From Chloroflexota bacterium (GTDB lineage Bacteria; Chloroflexota; Anaerolineae; Anaerolineales; UBA11579), in the NCBI GenBank assembly GCA_019456165.1, contig VRUJ01000029.1, positions 1 to 34,383 of the forward strand: a stretch of DNA of 34,383 bases. Direction: 5' to 3'. Each line of letters opens with the position of its first letter. Position 1 is the first letter of the stretch. The position numbers were made by a program, and so were the translations under genes. The notes beneath the pieces are model-generated. The model saw nothing but the letters and a program-made list of their open reading frames with translations. It was not told where the DNA came from and made no database searches. Positions 1 to 7,911 of the stretch are shown here, one piece after another.

Positions 1-14
1 TTTTTGCGTGTCAT
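1..14 (-). CDS. possible 5' end of a divergent gene leaving the window
   Basis: On the minus strand an ATG at 14-12 opens the frame M-T-R-K and runs off the left edge. It is preceded by a Shine-Dalgarno-like AAGGAAT at about 20-26. Only four codons are visible, so neither the product nor the reality of the gene can be judged. The stretch 15-216 between it and the UMF1 gene shows no other gene that I can support. Confidence 0.3.
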
Positions 15-216
15 GGTTATTCCTTTCGTTTTAGGTCTGATAGGATAATCCATTTACACAATTTATTCTACACTCTCCGTTTCGATGCAGATATGGCGCG
101 CGATTTTGTGCTTGATAACCGCAGCAACCCCCGCGCCCCAGAGCCTAATGTGCCGTAGCTTATTTAGAATTTTCATAAATTGTGATCTAGATTGAATTCC
201 TAATCAGGTCTTTCCT

Positions 217-1509
217 TTGGAAGATAAAAAACATAAACGCATCATCAACGCCTGGGTAACGTACGACTGGGCCAACTCGGCCTTTTCTACCTCGGTTATG
301 GCCGGCTTTATGCCGATTTATTTCCAAGATGTAGCCGGGGTGAATCTCCCTGGCAACCTGGCGACAGTATATTGGAGCTACATTATTTCGGCCGCCCTGC
401 TCATTGCGGCTGTGCTCAGCCCGGTTCTTGGTGCTATGGCTGATATTCGCGCCTCCAAGAAGCGCTACCTGATAAACTTTATGCTGCTGGGGGTTTCTGG
501 GACTGTACTTTTGTATTTTGTTGGGACTGGGGAATGGGTCAAGGCTGGACTGTTTTTTATTATTGCTAATGTGGGTTTTTCTGGAGCAAACGTATTCTAC
601 GATGCTCTGTTGCCGCACATATCCAGACCTGACGAGCTTGACCAGGTATCGGCCAAAGGTTTCGCATTAGGCTATCTTGGGGGTGGAATTCTCTTGGCTG
701 TTAACCTAGGGATGATATTAATCGCTGGAGAGGGACAATCTGGTTTGATGATGCGCCTCTCGTTCCTCAGTGTGGCAATCTGGTGGGTGGCCTTTTCAAT
801 TCCTCTCTGGCGGCACATACCCGAGCCGCCAAGCCGTTTGCGTCCAGAGGAAATGGGATTGAATCGCTTGGTTGCGGGATTCAAACGTTTAGCCACCACC
901 TACCGCGAGATCACTAAATACCGTCAGGTGCTGATATTTTTAGCAGCCTTGCTTCTTTATAGCGATGGCATTGGCACGATCATCAAGATGGGAGTGGCCT
1001 ATGGCAGCGAGATCGGCATCAATACTGAGACGTTGGTGGGGGTTGTTCTCGCAGTTCAGTTTGTGGGAATTCCCTTCTCGTTTGCTTTCGGTAGGTTAGC
1101 CAAGAGGATCGGGGCTAAAAATGCGATTTACTTAGGATTATTGGTTTATGCTGCTTTAACGGTTGGGGCGCCCTTCATGTCTACCGGTCTGCACTTTTGG
1201 ATCTTGGGTATGGGAATTGCTATGGTGCAGGGGGGAACTCAGGCAATAACGCGTTCTTTAGGGGCACGCATGATCCCCAAAAGTAAATCAGGGGAATTCT
1301 TTGGATTTGTTAGCGTTCTGATTAAGTTTGCCGGTATTTTGGGCCCGCTGATCTTTGGCCTGGTAGCACAGATTGTCGGCAACAGCCGCCCAGCCTTTTT
1401 TTCGCTGGTAATTTTCTTCTTGGCTGGAGCATACTTGCTTTCAAAGGTGGATGTGGAAGAAGGCATTCGCGTTGCCCAAGCGGAAGAGGCAGCTTTAGCC
1501 GCGGAGTAA
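217..1509 (+). CDS. MFS transporter, UMF1 (Atg22-like) family
   Basis: Twelve-helix inner-membrane permease of the major facilitator superfamily. The near-N-terminal signature YDWANSAF (residues 16-23) is typical of the UMF1/Atg22 family, whose yeast member exports amino acids from the vacuole. Bacterial substrates are mostly unknown and none is proposed here. A motif-A-like loop GAMADIRASKKR follows helix 2 (about residues 80-91). A conserved stretch with PKSKSGEFFGF lies before the last helices. At 430 residues the protein is full length for the family. The start is TTG: no ATG lies near the N-terminal signature, and an AGG about 10 bases upstream is a modest ribosome-binding site. It stands alone, convergent with the SHOCT gene; the gap at 1510-1577 holds only a weak CTTGA/TCAAG hairpin followed by a short T run. 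Confidence 0.85.
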   Translation: MEDKKHKRIINAWVTYDWANSAFSTSVMAGFMPIYFQDVAGVNLPGNLATVYWSYIISAALLIAAVLSPVLGAMADIRASKKRYLINFMLLGVSGTVLLYFVGTGEWVKAGLFFIIANVGFSGANVFYDALLPHISRPDELDQVSAKGFALGYLGGGILLAVNLGMILIAGEGQSGLMMRLSFLSVAIWWVAFSIPLWRHIPEPPSRLRPEEMGLNRLVAGFKRLATTYREITKYRQVLIFLAALLLYSDGIGTIIKMGVAYGSEIGINTETLVGVVLAVQFVGIPFSFAFGRLAKRIGAKNAIYLGLLVYAALTVGAPFMSTGLHFWILGMGIAMVQGGTQAITRSLGARMIPKSKSGEFFGFVSVLIKFAGILGPLIFGLVAQIVGNSRPAFFSLVIFFLAGAYLLSKVDVEEGIRVAQAEEAALAAE

Positions 1510-1577
1510 CTCTAGGCGCCTGTGACTAATAATTAATAATTTGCTTGAATTTCAAGAATTTTTCTTAATACTTTTAA

Positions 1578-2216
1578 TTACATTTGTGAAAGAATTTCCG
1601 CCTTCTTTGTTTCGTATTCCTCATTGGTGATTAGCTCAGCGTCTAGCATATCTTTCAATTGTTTCAATTTCTGGACAGGGTCTACTGCTACAGGTTGAGT
1701 TGCCGGTTGGTTTGATTGGGGATTTCCATGGAATATTACACCACCTGCTGCGGCTCGCTGTTCTTCCATTGCTCGGATCCTGCGTTCTTCCCGAACCATC
1801 TCTTCCATTTCTTGTGCAATTGCATAAAGTTTTCTGGCTTGCTTCTTTGGGAGATATTCTATTTTAAACCGAAGGTTTTTAGTTGTCAAAATTGTTAAGG
1901 TTGCCCCCATCAACCCTTCTTTCAATCTCGCATCTTTCAAATGGCGCCAAATATAGTCAATAAATTCTGCCCTACCAAACGTTTTCGGTTTGTAGATGAT
2001 AAACCGTCTATTTGTAAGGACAACACAATCTGGTGCGATATTCACAACAGGCTTGTTTTGCACTGCGATGTAGAGAATCTCTTCTTCGCTAGTCAAAATC
2101 TCTGATACCCTGGAATAAACCTTGCGAACAATACCTGGGTCTTGTTCTTCATTGAGAAACTTTTTCAATATTGAAACAGGCTTACTCTGAGGTTTTTCAG
2201 CGTTCTGATCGGACAT
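1578..2216 (-). CDS. bacterial PH-domain protein with C-terminal SHOCT domain
   Basis: A soluble protein of 212 residues. Residues about 36-130 resemble the YokE/bPH type of bacterial pleckstrin-homology domain (alternating strands with VLTNRRFIIYKP, then a closing helix). A charged, probably coiled-coil segment rich in E, R and A follows at about 120-150. After a polar linker, a SHOCT (short C-terminal) domain occupies about 178-212 (LKQLKDMLDAELITNEEYE). SHOCT is thought to mediate oligomerisation; the cellular role is unknown. The start is well supported by GGAGGAAT directly before the ATG. The gene is monocistronic and lies between the convergent UMF1 gene and a 316-base spacer. Confidence 0.8.
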   Translation of the reverse strand: MSDQNAEKPQSKPVSILKKFLNEEQDPGIVRKVYSRVSEILTSEEEILYIAVQNKPVVNIAPDCVVLTNRRFIIYKPKTFGRAEFIDYIWRHLKDARLKEGLMGATLTILTTKNLRFKIEYLPKKQARKLYAIAQEMEEMVREERRIRAMEEQRAAAGGVIFHGNPQSNQPATQPVAVDPVQKLKQLKDMLDAELITNEEYETKKAEILSQM

Positions 2217-2532
2217 TATTCCTCCAGATGATTTTTTTTATATTATGCGCGGGACTGTCAATAGATTCTGTACTAATGAACAATTATGTAATAGTTGCTG
2301 GAGCCAAAACTTTTTCAAGACGCATATGGGCTTTAAGGTTTTAGGCTCGGGTTGATGTCTCATTAATCAAATCAATAATAATACAAAAAGCATGATGACA
2401 CAAGTGAATTTATTTGACGGATTAAATTCACCATTTATTCAATAGAAATTCATCTTTCTTCGCGAAGGATTTCGAGAGAAGGATACTGAAACCATTGAAA
2501 GGTTATTTGAGAGAGCTGTAGAACAGAGTTTT
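2217..2532. other. 316-base AT-rich intergenic spacer
   Basis: No gene is supported on either strand. It holds the ribosome-binding site of the SHOCT gene at the left. A perfect 9-bp inverted repeat GTGAATTTA/TAAATTCAC (2404-2412 and 2423-2431) has a 10-base loop. The repeat lies downstream of the DUF3179 gene. It lacks a clear T tract, so I do not call it a terminator. Confidence 0.5.
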
Positions 2533-3666
2533 TTATCGCCCGTATATGCTAGTTTCTGGGTGGTAGGCTGCCCAACCGTACCATTCGGACACGAAAGAGG
2601 TTACATAGTTCAATTGGCTTCCGGATAAGGGGCCGCTTACTGCCGAACCGTTTGGATCCCAAATAGTGCCTGTGCTGTCGTTGATGGTTTCTCCATCTGA
2701 AGAGAATTCCAGGACCTGCTCGCCAAACGCGGCTTGGAAAGCCAGTCCGAAATCAGCCCGGCCGTCTATGAAGATCACCACCGGGATGCCCCCAAGAGTA
2801 TCGTTTATGGCAACTACTCCTGGACCAAAGTCACCAAGTACGTAAGCGCGAAACTCGGAGCCTACATTTACACCCAGCACCAGTTCATTCTCTGGTAGGC
2901 GCTCGTCGGTATTCAGCAGCGTTTGCTGGAACTGGAGGCTTAAACCAGCCTGTCCAGGGACCACCTCGCGGTAGCGTTGGGCAAATTCAGGGTACCAATC
3001 TAACACCAGGGTATCAGGGTGTAGCTCCATCCACTCAGCCCAGCTGGTGTGGACAATTGGTTGAATCTCTAAGCGCAGGCCGCTATCCGCCAAAGGGCCG
3101 GAGAGGATGCTGCCGTCGTAGTGCGTCCACACTGAGCCCTCCTGACGGTCTTTCATAATAAACAAACCGTTATATAGGCCGAAGGTATCAAAAGTATACT
3201 GAGTGTTGTTTACTACAGGGTTGAAACCAACCCCACTAGAACATACCACTCAGTAAGTGACCAAATACGGCTCCCCTCCAACGGTTGTATTGGCAATATG
3301 GTGATATGCCATTTGCGAGATGGGGAAAGCCTGTGCTTCATCGTTTTGTTCGACGCCAAGTACGATCTCATCTGCATCTAACCAGGTTGCCTGAGCTGCC
3401 GCGATCATTGTAGGATTGTCCAGAACTACAAAACCACCCCCGCGCCCGCCTCTTCCGGCGGGATCGAAAGCAGTGGTCGGGGCCGGATCGAGGCTGTCAG
3501 AATTCGAATTATCGGTCTCTCCCGAAATCGCTGAGGTTTCTGCAACCGTATTTGGCTGTTCGTAAACTTCGCTGTTATCAGATTCACTCGAATTTAACGG
3601 CGAACTGCAAGCCAGCGGAAGTAGAAATATTAGTGCAATGCTGAAAAACGCGAAATCTTTTTGCAT
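2533..3666 (-). CDS. DUF3179 family selenoprotein (UGA = Sec139), exported
   Basis: I read this as one 377-residue gene with TGA (3252-3250) translated as selenocysteine. Before the TGA: an N-terminal hydrophobic segment ending LPLAC (Cys20, a possible lipoprotein site, although Pro at -3 is not ideal), an S/D/E-rich linker, and the start of a DUF3179 domain (FPISQMAYHHIANTTVGGEPYLVTY). After it, without a frame change: VVCSSGVGFNP, then LYNGLFIMKDRQEGSVW and WAEWMELHPDT, all family hallmarks. Known DUF3179 proteins read VTYCPLC here, so TGA replaces the first Cys and leaves a UxxC motif. A SECIS-like hairpin follows (3213-3239) and selA is in this window. A second, degenerate DUF3179-like half (about residues 255-377) lacks the Cys pair. 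An ordinary caller would report two ORFs, the second starting at GTG 3249. The alternatives are a nonsense mutation or sequencing error. The molecular function of DUF3179 is unknown; the motif suggests extracytoplasmic thiol/selenol redox chemistry (inference). Start ATG 3666 has AGGA 10 bases upstream. Confidence 0.85.
3213..3239 (-). promoter_or_regulatory. candidate bacterial SECIS element
   Basis: Immediately 3' of the in-frame UGA the mRNA forms GGGUUG-GUUU-CAACCC (3233-3218), a perfect 6-bp stem with a four-base loop starting GU. Counting from the UGA, 22 bases precede the loop, inside the 16-37 range described for bacterial SECIS elements, and the G at loop position 1 fits the published rule. 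The stem extends downward through three G-U pairs, a bulged A and a U-A and C-G pair (to 3239/3213). It lies inside coding sequence, as bacterial SECIS elements do. Not tested by folding software. Confidence 0.75.
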
Positions 3667-3801
3667 GTTTTATTATCCTAGTAAGAAATTGCTTATTACT
3701 TTTTCTAATTTATGTATGGTAACTGACTTTTATTAGATTTACATGACCGAGTTGTAAAATTCTGGTAAACTAAATTTTCCAATATTCGTCTGATTATTGT
3801 G

Positions 3802-3829
3802 TTTCAATTCTAAAGTCTACGGTTATAAT
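3802..3829 (+). promoter_or_regulatory. sigma-70-like promoter of the NnrS-like gene
   Basis: A perfect -10 box TATAAT (3824-3829) follows a weak -35 box TTTCAA (3802-3807) with a 16-base spacer, 50 bases before the ATG at 3880. Its direction is away from the DUF3179 gene. Confidence 0.5.
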
Positions 3830-3879
3830 CGATGCACGCGGAGAGAATCAATTAGATAATCGTATTGCGAGGCCTAATA

Positions 3880-4962
3880 ATGAAAACGTCGGAAATAAAA
3901 TTTCGATTACCTTTACTGGCAGCCGGGATAGTCTCATTGTTGCTGGGGTTGTGGGCGGGTTTACTGCGCATGGGATGGCAATGGCCGATAATCCAACCCA
4001 GCTTACCTATTTCTCACGGACCGCTGATGATTTCGGGCTTTCTTGGGACGGTGATCAGCTTGGAACGGGCTGTTGCTTTAGGCCGCCGTTGGATGTTAGC
4101 CAGCCCATTACTTAGCGGGTTGGGAGCATTAACCGTGGTCTTCGCTCATGATTCTGGGCTTGGGCCGGTTTTGATCTTGTTGGGCAGCCTGGGACTGGTG
4201 CTGATTTCAGGGTTAATGGTGCGCAAGCATTTGGTCAACTACACTGTGGTGATAGCTCTGGGTGCGGTTGCCTGGCTGGTTGGAAACTCCCTTTGGGTGA
4301 ACGGCCGCGCGGTATCCCAGATTGTGCTTTGGTGGGCGGGTTTTTTAGTGTTGACAATTGCCGGGGAGCGCCTGGAATTGGGACGGATTGCACGCCCTTC
4401 CAAATTAGTGGTAAATATTTTTTCAGCAATTATCGTAATATTATTGGCAGGTTTGATTGTGTCAACTTATAACCAGGACTTAGGGGTTAGTTTAGCGAGT
4501 ATAAGTTTCCTGCTTTTAGCGATATGGCTGCTGCGCAATGACATCGCCCGAAAAACCATCCGTCAGACAGGGCTGCCCCGTTTTGTAGCAGCATGTTTGC
4601 TGGGTGGTTATGTTTGGCTGGGTGTTTCTGGATTTCTAGGTATTAGCTTCGGCGCTCTCAGCGCTGGACCAAATTACGATGCTTTCTTGCACTCCCTCTT
4701 TTTGGGATTCGTTATGATCATGATATTTGGCCACGCTCCAATTATTTTTCCAGCCGTATTGGGTTCTCCTGTGTCTTATCAACCAGTTTTTTACGTACAT
4801 TTAGCATTAATGCACATTTCCCTGATTGTCCGTCTAACAGGTGACTTGCTGCCTTTACAGTCTCTGCGCATGTGGGGGGGAGTATTGAACGCTCTGGCGA
4901 TATTATTGTTCTTCTTCAACACGGTCAGATCAATACGTTTAGGAATTGTTGCTAAAGCGTGA
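3880..4962 (+). CDS. polytopic membrane protein, NnrS-like
   Basis: A 360-residue protein with about 10-11 hydrophobic helices and almost no soluble portion. Conserved-looking histidines sit in the membrane: SHGPLMISGFLGTVISLERA near the N-terminus and FLHSLFLGFVMIMIFGHAP in the C-terminal half. This His-in-helix layout recalls NnrS-type haem-copper proteins linked to nitrosative stress. The similarity is loose and the function is uncertain. The frame is open from a TTG at 3865, but GCGAGG at 3867-3872 is correctly spaced for the ATG at 3880, which I choose. It is divergent from the DUF3179 selenoprotein gene across a 213-base spacer, so the two may share control. It is convergent with the MFS gene on the right. 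Confidence 0.6.
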   Translation: MKTSEIKFRLPLLAAGIVSLLLGLWAGLLRMGWQWPIIQPSLPISHGPLMISGFLGTVISLERAVALGRRWMLASPLLSGLGALTVVFAHDSGLGPVLILLGSLGLVLISGLMVRKHLVNYTVVIALGAVAWLVGNSLWVNGRAVSQIVLWWAGFLVLTIAGERLELGRIARPSKLVVNIFSAIIVILLAGLIVSTYNQDLGVSLASISFLLLAIWLLRNDIARKTIRQTGLPRFVAACLLGGYVWLGVSGFLGISFGALSAGPNYDAFLHSLFLGFVMIMIFGHAPIIFPAVLGSPVSYQPVFYVHLALMHISLIVRLTGDLLPLQSLRMWGGVLNALAILLFFFNTVRSIRLGIVAKA

Positions 4963-5037
4963 ATTTCCTTTGTGAAATTCAAAAGGAGTTTGATTAAGAA
5001 TTAATTATTAACGGGGATCAGTTCCTGCCATTTATGG

Positions 5038-6234
5038 TTAATCTTTTTGGCGGTATGCCACCCACAAGGTGATTATCCCCAATGTGGTAAAGACTGCGGC
5101 AGCCGGGAAGACACCGAAAATGCTTTTACTGGTTATAAGGCTTCCAATGGCTGGCCCGATCATAAATCCAACGTTGACGGGCAAATAGGCGAATGACATC
5201 ACCCGGCCGCGCACTTCTCTGGTAGCAGATAGAGACAGAATCGTAAAAGAAATTGCGAACACGGATGAGATCACACCGTTGACCACAGCCCAGGCTATGC
5301 CAAAAATAAATAAATCGGAAGTAAGTGCAGGCAGCGGCCAGAGCAATACCGCGGCCACTGCCCCGCTGAATAGGACGCGCCAATATCCAAAACGGTCTGC
5401 CAGGATTCCCAAGATAGGGCTGAGGATCAGCGTGGTAATGCCACCCGCGCCCAAAACCAGGCCGACCGCGGTAGCAAGTTCCTCACCCTGGTAAAGTTCT
5501 TCGATCACCAGCGGCACATAAGTGAAAGCCATCATCCAACCGCCAAATAAGAGGAAGAGAGCGGGGAAGAGGGCACGCAGCCTGCGCGATTGCCAGATGA
5601 TGCCCACAGAGTCAAAAGCCATGCGCAAGATAGGGCCGCGGTCTCTGCCTTCAAAGTCGTCGCGATAGCCGAAGATCAGCCCCAGAATGACGAACACCAT
5701 CATCACACTGTCAATCACCAGCAGAGTCGGGAACCCCCAACGATCAACAATCGGGCCTCCGATAAGCGGTCCCACGAATGCCCCGATTGGTGCAGCGGCA
5801 TTCATGATCGAAAAAGCCAATCCCATCCGTGCTTGCGGCGCTCGTTCTGAGAGCGTGGTCAGCATCAGGCCGGAGTTGCCCAACGCAAAACCGGTGATGG
5901 CGCGCGCCGCTACGAAGACCCACACACTCTGGGCCGCGAAGCCAATCGAACCGGAGATCAGCAGGATTACAAACGAACGCACGATGATCGGTTGGCGTGA
6001 ATAGCGGTCGGCCAGTGCGCCCCAAAAGGGCAAGAATGGGATGCCTACCGCGTTAGAGATGGCGGTAATTGCACCCACCATCGCGACAATGTCAGCTTCA
6101 TCCACACCCAGCTTGGGTAGATACAGCGGGGTGAAAGCCAGCATTTGGCTGTAAAAGATGGTTTCGACAAATCCGGCCAGGGTAAAAAGGGCCAGCAGCC
6201 AGATCCAAGAGTCACGGATGCGCAGAATTTTCAT
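5038..6234 (-). CDS. MFS transporter (DHA1-like multidrug/efflux type)
   Basis: A 398-residue permease with 12 predicted membrane segments. The MFS motif A between helices 2 and 3 reads GALADRYSRQP, and a partial repeat GILADRFGYWR occurs after the central loop (about residue 280), as expected from the two-fold MFS architecture. Helix 5 carries a Pro/Gly-rich stretch (APIGAFVGPLIGGPIVDRWGF) like motif C of drug antiporters. The substrate cannot be told. The start codon follows the stop of the helicase-associated gene by 8 bases, so it is very probably the last gene of the same transcript. Length and topology are normal for the family. Confidence 0.85.
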   Translation of the reverse strand: MKILRIRDSWIWLLALFTLAGFVETIFYSQMLAFTPLYLPKLGVDEADIVAMVGAITAISNAVGIPFLPFWGALADRYSRQPIIVRSFVILLISGSIGFAAQSVWVFVAARAITGFALGNSGLMLTTLSERAPQARMGLAFSIMNAAAPIGAFVGPLIGGPIVDRWGFPTLLVIDSVMMVFVILGLIFGYRDDFEGRDRGPILRMAFDSVGIIWQSRRLRALFPALFLLFGGWMMAFTYVPLVIEELYQGEELATAVGLVLGAGGITTLILSPILGILADRFGYWRVLFSGAVAAVLLWPLPALTSDLFIFGIAWAVVNGVISSVFAISFTILSLSATREVRGRVMSFAYLPVNVGFMIGPAIGSLITSKSIFGVFPAAAVFTTLGIITLWVAYRQKD

Positions 6235-6242
6235 ATTCTCAA

Positions 6243-7892
6243 TTATATGCCAGTATCAAGAGTGTTAACCTCCCCCAGATAGCCCATCTCCGCTAAAGCG
6301 TCGAGCACCTTTTCCCAGGCGCCTGTTTTGACAACCACAGTTGTAGGGCCAATTGGATCTCCCAGGAACCGGGAAGCTTTTGAAGCCCGTAAAGCTTCCA
6401 TTATCTTGGGAGATTTTAGGCGCAGCACGAGCACATTTTCCAGGCGCGCCTGTGAGCCGTGTTTATCCCAACGTTTGAGCGCTTGCAAAATATTAGGGGG
6501 TAAGGGGTCTTTTGAATGGCGCTGCAGTAAGGTTTGCAATTGATTGACTGTCAATCCCTGGCCGCGGGCGCGCTCTAACGACGCTGGTGTTATGTGGTAT
6601 TGGAAATCATCCTTGTGCTGCTCCTCCCATTCGCAGAAGCGCGCCAACTGATAACGGGCGGCGCGCGGCAGCAAGCGTGGGGCGAGTACACGCGCTTTAG
6701 AATCTATTTGCAGTTTCGCCTGTTCGTCAACAAAACCCGTAGGAATCTCTCCCTCTAGTAATGCCGCTCCCCAGGCTGAAAGTCGGAAAGCAGTAGGGGG
6801 GGTATCTTTTTTAGGCGCGGCCAGATCCAGGATGCCAAGCCAGTGCAGTGGTCCGGTGATTATCTGGCGCAGCAGCTCACCGTCCACGGCGTACCAGTTT
6901 TCGAAGCCGCGCAGATAGTCACCACTGCGTTTATCGCGCAAATACCAGGAGTCGTAATCCCCTGCCGTGCGCTGAAAATCCGGTTGATTTTTGTAAACAG
7001 CCTCAATGAAAGCGGGCAGGCTCCACCATTCGCCTGAGGGTAGCTCATTGAGAAATCCCAGCACGATTTGGCGGGTTTGCAGGGGGTTATGTTCCCATTC
7101 CCCTTCTGCTTCCAAGTAGGAAATCAGAAGGAGATCATCAAAATCGACACTTTGTATCCAAGCCTGAGCTAAAAGCATTAGCGCCGCGCCGCGATCTGCC
7201 TCCAAAAATGTGCGTGTTGCATCGGGTGAAGGTATTGAATTACTATCTAGTAGGTTGGCTGCGCTTAGAAGTGTTATGAGAGTTTGGGCGCTGCATGCCC
7301 AATTCTCTGCCGCAGCCTCAATTTTGTCTGGTTCCATTTCTGTGCGCAGGGCGGCCAACAAGGTGCAGGCTGCATCCAGGACATGGTCGGTGACCGGAGT
7401 TATTTTGGCGCGTTCCCTTACACTCGCAGGAGTTTCCCATGGTTCTACTTTTTTCCCTTGTGGTTTAGGCATTAGAGCAAGCAGATCATCAGGAATGTAG
7501 ACAAATTCCTGCGGTCCGCTGGGAGTGTCAAAGAATGCCCGAGCGATCAAAGCCCGATACCATAGGATTTCAGAGGTTGATTTTGGGTTGCGGTGAGGTT
7601 TTTGGCGCGCTTGCCGGCCTGTGCCCATCTCACGAACTTTTCCGAATTTACGGCTGAACTGTGACCATTCCATGCGCCCATTTTGAGCTTGCAGATCTTC
7701 CAATGCCTGGTGCGCTTTTGCTGGAAGGGCTTCAATAATCTCAGAAATCAGCTGGGAGTCTAATAACGCGTGGACCAGCAGGTCTGCGGCGCGGCGTGCA
7801 TCGGGTGCTCGCATTTCAATACCCCATAACTCAGCAATATTTTGTAAGTGTGTTAGATCAAAGTCGCGCAAGCTTTGGGCAAGATCGGGCAT
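6243..7892 (-). CDS. helicase-associated (Helicase_C_3 / XPB-Ssl2 N-terminal-like) protein
   Basis: 549 residues without Walker motifs, so not itself a helicase. The N-terminal half is a string of helical, winged-helix-like segments (about 1-150). The C-terminal third holds the pattern ITPASLERARGQGLTVNQLQ, then LPPNILQALKRWDKHGSQ, then VLVLRLKSP, then a final Gly-Tyr-Leu. This pattern is characteristic of the Helicase_C_3 domain seen at the N-terminus of XPB-like helicases and in stand-alone proteins of Actinobacteria and Chloroflexota. A DNA-related regulatory or repair role is plausible, but the activity is unknown. It sits between the lipid kinase (19-base gap) and the MFS gene (8-base gap), in what looks like one operon. 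The family call rests on pattern recognition, not a search. Confidence 0.6.
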   Translation of the reverse strand: MPDLAQSLRDFDLTHLQNIAELWGIEMRAPDARRAADLLVHALLDSQLISEIIEALPAKAHQALEDLQAQNGRMEWSQFSRKFGKVREMGTGRQARQKPHRNPKSTSEILWYRALIARAFFDTPSGPQEFVYIPDDLLALMPKPQGKKVEPWETPASVRERAKITPVTDHVLDAACTLLAALRTEMEPDKIEAAAENWACSAQTLITLLSAANLLDSNSIPSPDATRTFLEADRGAALMLLAQAWIQSVDFDDLLLISYLEAEGEWEHNPLQTRQIVLGFLNELPSGEWWSLPAFIEAVYKNQPDFQRTAGDYDSWYLRDKRSGDYLRGFENWYAVDGELLRQIITGPLHWLGILDLAAPKKDTPPTAFRLSAWGAALLEGEIPTGFVDEQAKLQIDSKARVLAPRLLPRAARYQLARFCEWEEQHKDDFQYHITPASLERARGQGLTVNQLQTLLQRHSKDPLPPNILQALKRWDKHGSQARLENVLVLRLKSPKIMEALRASKASRFLGDPIGPTTVVVKTGAWEKVLDALAEMGYLGEVNTLDTGI

Positions 7893-7911
7893 AGGGATAC
7901 GTTATGCGCGC

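Noticed and set aside
1510..1577. CTTGA/TCAAG hairpin with following T run after the UMF1 gene.
   Set aside because: Only five pairs, mostly A-T. It may contribute to termination but is not distinguishable from background in an AT-rich spacer.
2533..3666. Annotation as two separate genes or as a pseudogene broken by a nonsense codon.
   Set aside because: The second ORF would begin at GTG directly after the stop, in the middle of a conserved domain, without a ribosome-binding site. Both parts are intact, the stop is UGA at a Cys position, and a SECIS-like hairpin and selA are present.
4961..4980. GAATTTC/GAAATTC hairpin between the NnrS-like and MFS genes.
   Set aside because: Seven A/T-rich pairs that overlap the stop codon, without a T tract in either direction. 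Too weak to call a terminator.
6760..6810. G and C runs in several genes (for example GTAGGGGGGGTATC) as possible slippery or phase-variable tracts.
   Set aside because: The frames continue normally on both sides and the tracts are short and within conserved coding sequence.
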